Shown here in pieces: positions 61,334-64,000 of a DNA stretch of 64,000 nucleotides (the stretch's first letter is position 1; each line of letters begins with the position of its first letter). The notes under the pieces are model-generated. The model had not been told where the DNA came from, made no database searches, and was given only the letters and a program-made list of their open reading frames with translations. The stretch spans positions 1 through 64,000 of the forward strand of contig NZ_WMID02000012.1 in assembly GCF_009711165.2 (NCBI RefSeq), given 5' to 3'. This DNA is from Flavobacterium sp. MC2016-06. Lineage in GTDB: Bacteria > Bacteroidota > Bacteroidia > Flavobacteriales > Flavobacteriaceae. The translations under genes were made by a program, and so were the position numbers.

Positions 61334-63808
61334 ATGAAGAAATTTTACATTTTTGCTGCAACAACGGCTTTTTTGCTGTTACCTGCAAGCCAATTTGCAC
61401 AATCTAAAAAAGACAAGTCTAAAAAAGGCGAAACCACTGTCGCTCCTCCGGAAAAAAAAACAGAATCTGCAATAAAAGAATACAGCAAAGTGATTACTAA
61501 AGACGCTGTTTCTGATTCGGGACTTTTTACCGTACATAAAGTCGATAAAAAATACTATTTCGAGATTCCGAATAAATATCTAAATAAAGACATGCTTTTG
61601 GTAAGCAGATTGTCTAAACTTCCATCAAATTTAGGTGGAGGATATGTAAATGCGGGCTCTGAAACTAACGAACAATTAATTGTTTGGCAGCGTTTTCAAG
61701 ACAAGATTCTTATTAAATCAAAATCTTTTAATGCTGTTGCAAACGATAGTTTACCTATTAGCATTTCGGTAAAAGCAAATAATTACGAACCTACATTATT
61801 TGCTTTTGATATCGTTGCTTTTAGTAAAGATTCTGCTAATACGGTTATCGATGTAACGAAGTTTTACAGCACAGATGTAAAAGCAATCAGCGGAATTTCT
61901 CCAGAAATGCGTGAAACTTATAAAGTAAAAGGTTTAGACGAATCTAGAACTTTTATTAATGCCATGAAGAGTTTTCCGATGAATATCGAGGTTATTCAGG
62001 ATATGACTTATAATGCTTCAAAACCATCAATGCTGGAAGATACAGAATCGATCAGTATTCAAATGAATCAATCGATGATTTTATTGCCAGAAGTTCCGAT
62101 GAAACCAAGATTGGCAGACCCAAGAGTGGGCTGGTTTACAATAAGTCAATACGATTACGGAAGCAATGAATTAAAATCTGATCTTAAAACTTACATTCGC
62201 CGCTGGAGATTAGAACCTAAAGATCCAGAAGCGTATGCAAGGGGAGAATTGGTTGAACCAATTAAACCAATTGTATATTATTTAGATCCTGCAACGCCTG
62301 TAAAACTTAGAAAATATATTAAAGAAGGAATTGAATCTTGGCAGAAACCTTTTGAAGCTGCTGGATTTAAAAATGCAATTATTGCAAAAGATGCTCCAAC
62401 AAAAGAAGAAGATCCAGATTTTAGCCCAGAAGATATTCGCTATTCTGTAATACGTTATGTGGCGAGTACGACAAGAAATGCTGTTGGACCAAGCGTTTCA
62501 GACCCTAGAACAGGAGAAATTATAGAAAGTGATGTAATCTGGTACCACAATCATTTGCGTTCGTACAGAAACCGATATTTGTTAGAAACCGGAGCAGCAA
62601 ATCCGTCAGCGAGAACTTTGGAAACAAGTGATCAAGAAATGGGTGATATGATGCGAATGGTTATTGCGCATGAAGTCGGGCATGCATTAGGATTTCCACA
62701 TAATATGGGCGCAAGCTCTTCTTATGATACAGAAAGCTATAGAAACGGAGATTTTACACAGCAAAATGGTATTTCGGCAAGTGTAATGGATTATGCACGT
62801 TATAATTATATTGCACAGCCAGGAGATAAAAACATTCGTTTTATCCGTAAAATGGGACCTTATGATAGTTATGCAGTAAATTGGGGGTATAGAGTGATTC
62901 CAAATGTAAAATCTCCAAAAGACGAATTACCAACATTAGACAAATGGATTTTAGAGAAAGCTGGAAATCCAATTTATAAATTCGGAAAACAAAGCAGTGC
63001 TTTTGATCCGACATCACAGACAGAAGATATTGGTAATAATTCGATGAAAGCTAGTTCTTATGGAATGAAAAATTTAGAATATGTTGCGGCTCATTTAAAT
63101 GAATGGACAAGCAATGTGACTAATAATTATGAAGATTTAGATGAATTATACAAAGAATTATTAGACGTTTGGAGCCGTTACGTTGGGCATGTTGTTACCA
63201 ATGTTGGTGGTGTTTATGAGAATACTAAAAACCCAAATCAAGCAGGAAATGTTTATGAGGTTGTTCCAAAAGCAAAACAAATAGAAGCTATGAATTGGCT
63301 GCAAACGAATGCTTTTGCTTCTCCAACTTGGATTGTAAATGTAAATACTTTAAAAAATACCGATTTTGCGGGTTACACAGAAAGATTTAGAAACATACAA
63401 GTAAGACAATTAAACAGTTTATTAAGCTTAGGGCGTATAGGCAGATTAATGGATAACGAAATTCTTGGTGGTGATACTTATACTGCTTTGGATATGTTTA
63501 AAGATACTCGTAAAGGAATTTGGAAAGAAGCCAATACGCCAGTGAATGTAACGATTTACAGAAGAAATTTACAACGTGCTTATCTTGAAAGAATGGGCTT
63601 TTTGATGACCGAAGAAATCAAGCCAAATGATAGATCAACAATATATTATAATGTATCGCAGTCTGATCTTAGAGCTTTAGTGCGTGGCGAGTTAACTGCT
63701 TTAAGAAAATCACTTGCCGCAGCAAAAGCATTGGGAGTAAATACAGAAACAAAATATCATTATGAAGATTGTATCAAAAGAATAGATTTGATATTGAATC
63801 CGAAATAA
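61334..63808 (+). CDS. Secreted zinc metalloprotease (DUF5117/DUF5118 type)
   Basis: The 824-residue protein has a signal peptide (about 1-22, ending FAQ), a Lys-rich linker, a DUF5118/DUF5117-like N-terminal part (about 45-320), and a metzincin-type catalytic domain with HEVGHALGFPHN (H-E-x2-H-x2-G-x2-H) in the 440-460 region, followed by a downstream SVMDYARYNYI Met-turn. This family of large periplasmic or surface zinc proteases is common in Bacteroidota; substrates are unknown. It is a single gene with its own promoter. Confidence 0.9.
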   Translation: MKKFYIFAATTAFLLLPASQFAQSKKDKSKKGETTVAPPEKKTESAIKEYSKVITKDAVSDSGLFTVHKVDKKYYFEIPNKYLNKDMLLVSRLSKLPSNLGGGYVNAGSETNEQLIVWQRFQDKILIKSKSFNAVANDSLPISISVKANNYEPTLFAFDIVAFSKDSANTVIDVTKFYSTDVKAISGISPEMRETYKVKGLDESRTFINAMKSFPMNIEVIQDMTYNASKPSMLEDTESISIQMNQSMILLPEVPMKPRLADPRVGWFTISQYDYGSNELKSDLKTYIRRWRLEPKDPEAYARGELVEPIKPIVYYLDPATPVKLRKYIKEGIESWQKPFEAAGFKNAIIAKDAPTKEEDPDFSPEDIRYSVIRYVASTTRNAVGPSVSDPRTGEIIESDVIWYHNHLRSYRNRYLLETGAANPSARTLETSDQEMGDMMRMVIAHEVGHALGFPHNMGASSSYDTESYRNGDFTQQNGISASVMDYARYNYIAQPGDKNIRFIRKMGPYDSYAVNWGYRVIPNVKSPKDELPTLDKWILEKAGNPIYKFGKQSSAFDPTSQTEDIGNNSMKASSYGMKNLEYVAAHLNEWTSNVTNNYEDLDELYKELLDVWSRYVGHVVTNVGGVYENTKNPNQAGNVYEVVPKAKQIEAMNWLQTNAFASPTWIVNVNTLKNTDFAGYTERFRNIQVRQLNSLLSLGRIGRLMDNEILGGDTYTALDMFKDTRKGIWKEANTPVNVTIYRRNLQRAYLERMGFLMTEEIKPNDRSTIYYNVSQSDLRALVRGELTALRKSLAAAKALGVNTETKYHYEDCIKRIDLILNPK

Positions 63809-63869
63809 GAGATTTAATCAATAAAAAAGAGGCTTTAAAAGTTGCCATGTGGACACAAGTATAAAAAAC

Positions 63870-63970
63870 AACACAAATTTCACGAATTGCCACCAATTCG
63901 TTTGTGAAATTTATTTCACAAACATAGGTTATACTATTAAAATTTGTGCAAATTTGTGAAATTCGTGTTC
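63870..63970. repeat. REP-like palindrome, family A, diverged copy
   Basis: AACACAAATTTCACGAATT and AATTTGTGAAATTCGTGTT are near-complementary arms around a 62-base centre that itself contains TTTGTGAAAT and ATTTCACAAA. It is related to 44901-44992 and 52338-52420. Confidence 0.8.
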
Positions 63971-64000
63971 AACATTGAATGATACTATTTATGTTCACAC

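Overview
The window is low-GC DNA from a member of the Bacteroidota, most likely Flavobacterium or a close relative. Three things support this: the family content (GSCFA protein, TamB/TamL-type outer-membrane pair, SusD-less TonB receptors, T9SS sorting domain, DUF4230, DUF5522, GxxExxY); promoters of the TAnnTTTG type without Shine-Dalgarno sites; and several short palindromic repeat families typical of flavobacterial intergenic DNA. No species-level assignment is attempted.

Region 1 (1-10060) is accessory DNA downstream of an initiator tRNA gene (10058-10130, minus strand, 3' end facing the region). It holds two near-identical XRE-family regulator copies (the first cut by the window edge), an AraC regulator with an SDR-fold protein, two divergent paralogues of an unknown small protein, a helical-repeat protein, YiaA and a type I sulfatase. 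Remnants of the tRNA 3' tail and its terminator recur between these genes, as expected if DNA accumulated repeatedly at this tRNA.

Region 2 (10200-22140) carries the GTPases era and der, an unrecognised 624-residue protein with carboxypeptidase-regulatory-like folds, two outer-membrane beta-barrel receptors, a DUF2490 protein and an Rrf2 regulator. Region 3 (22179-24191) is a two-gene ATPase/HNH-nuclease cassette that looks like a Septu (PtuAB) anti-phage system. It sits directly behind a housekeeping cluster (TPM proteins, LemA, MerR, M23 peptidase) that runs back to divergent alaS.

Region 4 (30500-45750) has a GxxExxY protein, an ABC exporter, two paralogous lipoproteins flanking an astacin-like metalloprotease with a bulb-lectin tail, a GSCFA protein, and the overlapping tamB-like/tamL pair. 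Region 5 (45900-64000) is metabolic: aromatic amino acid hydroxylase behind a truncated haemoglobin, a secreted GH30 glycanase, threonine dehydratase (ilvA), urocanate hydratase, a 2-hydroxyacid dehydrogenase, an ACC-deaminase-like PLP enzyme, a LysM glucosaminidase, hemL and a large zinc metalloprotease.

The most striking regulatory feature is upstream of ilvA. A 20-codon open frame with eight isoleucines begins just after a TAnnTTTG promoter and is followed by an intrinsic terminator, which is the classic layout of isoleucine-sensing transcription attenuation. Other points of interest are a CRP-type palindrome placed for activation of the hydroxylase gene, an array of small hairpins after hutU, and several dispersed repeat families, some of them sitting directly in 5' leaders.
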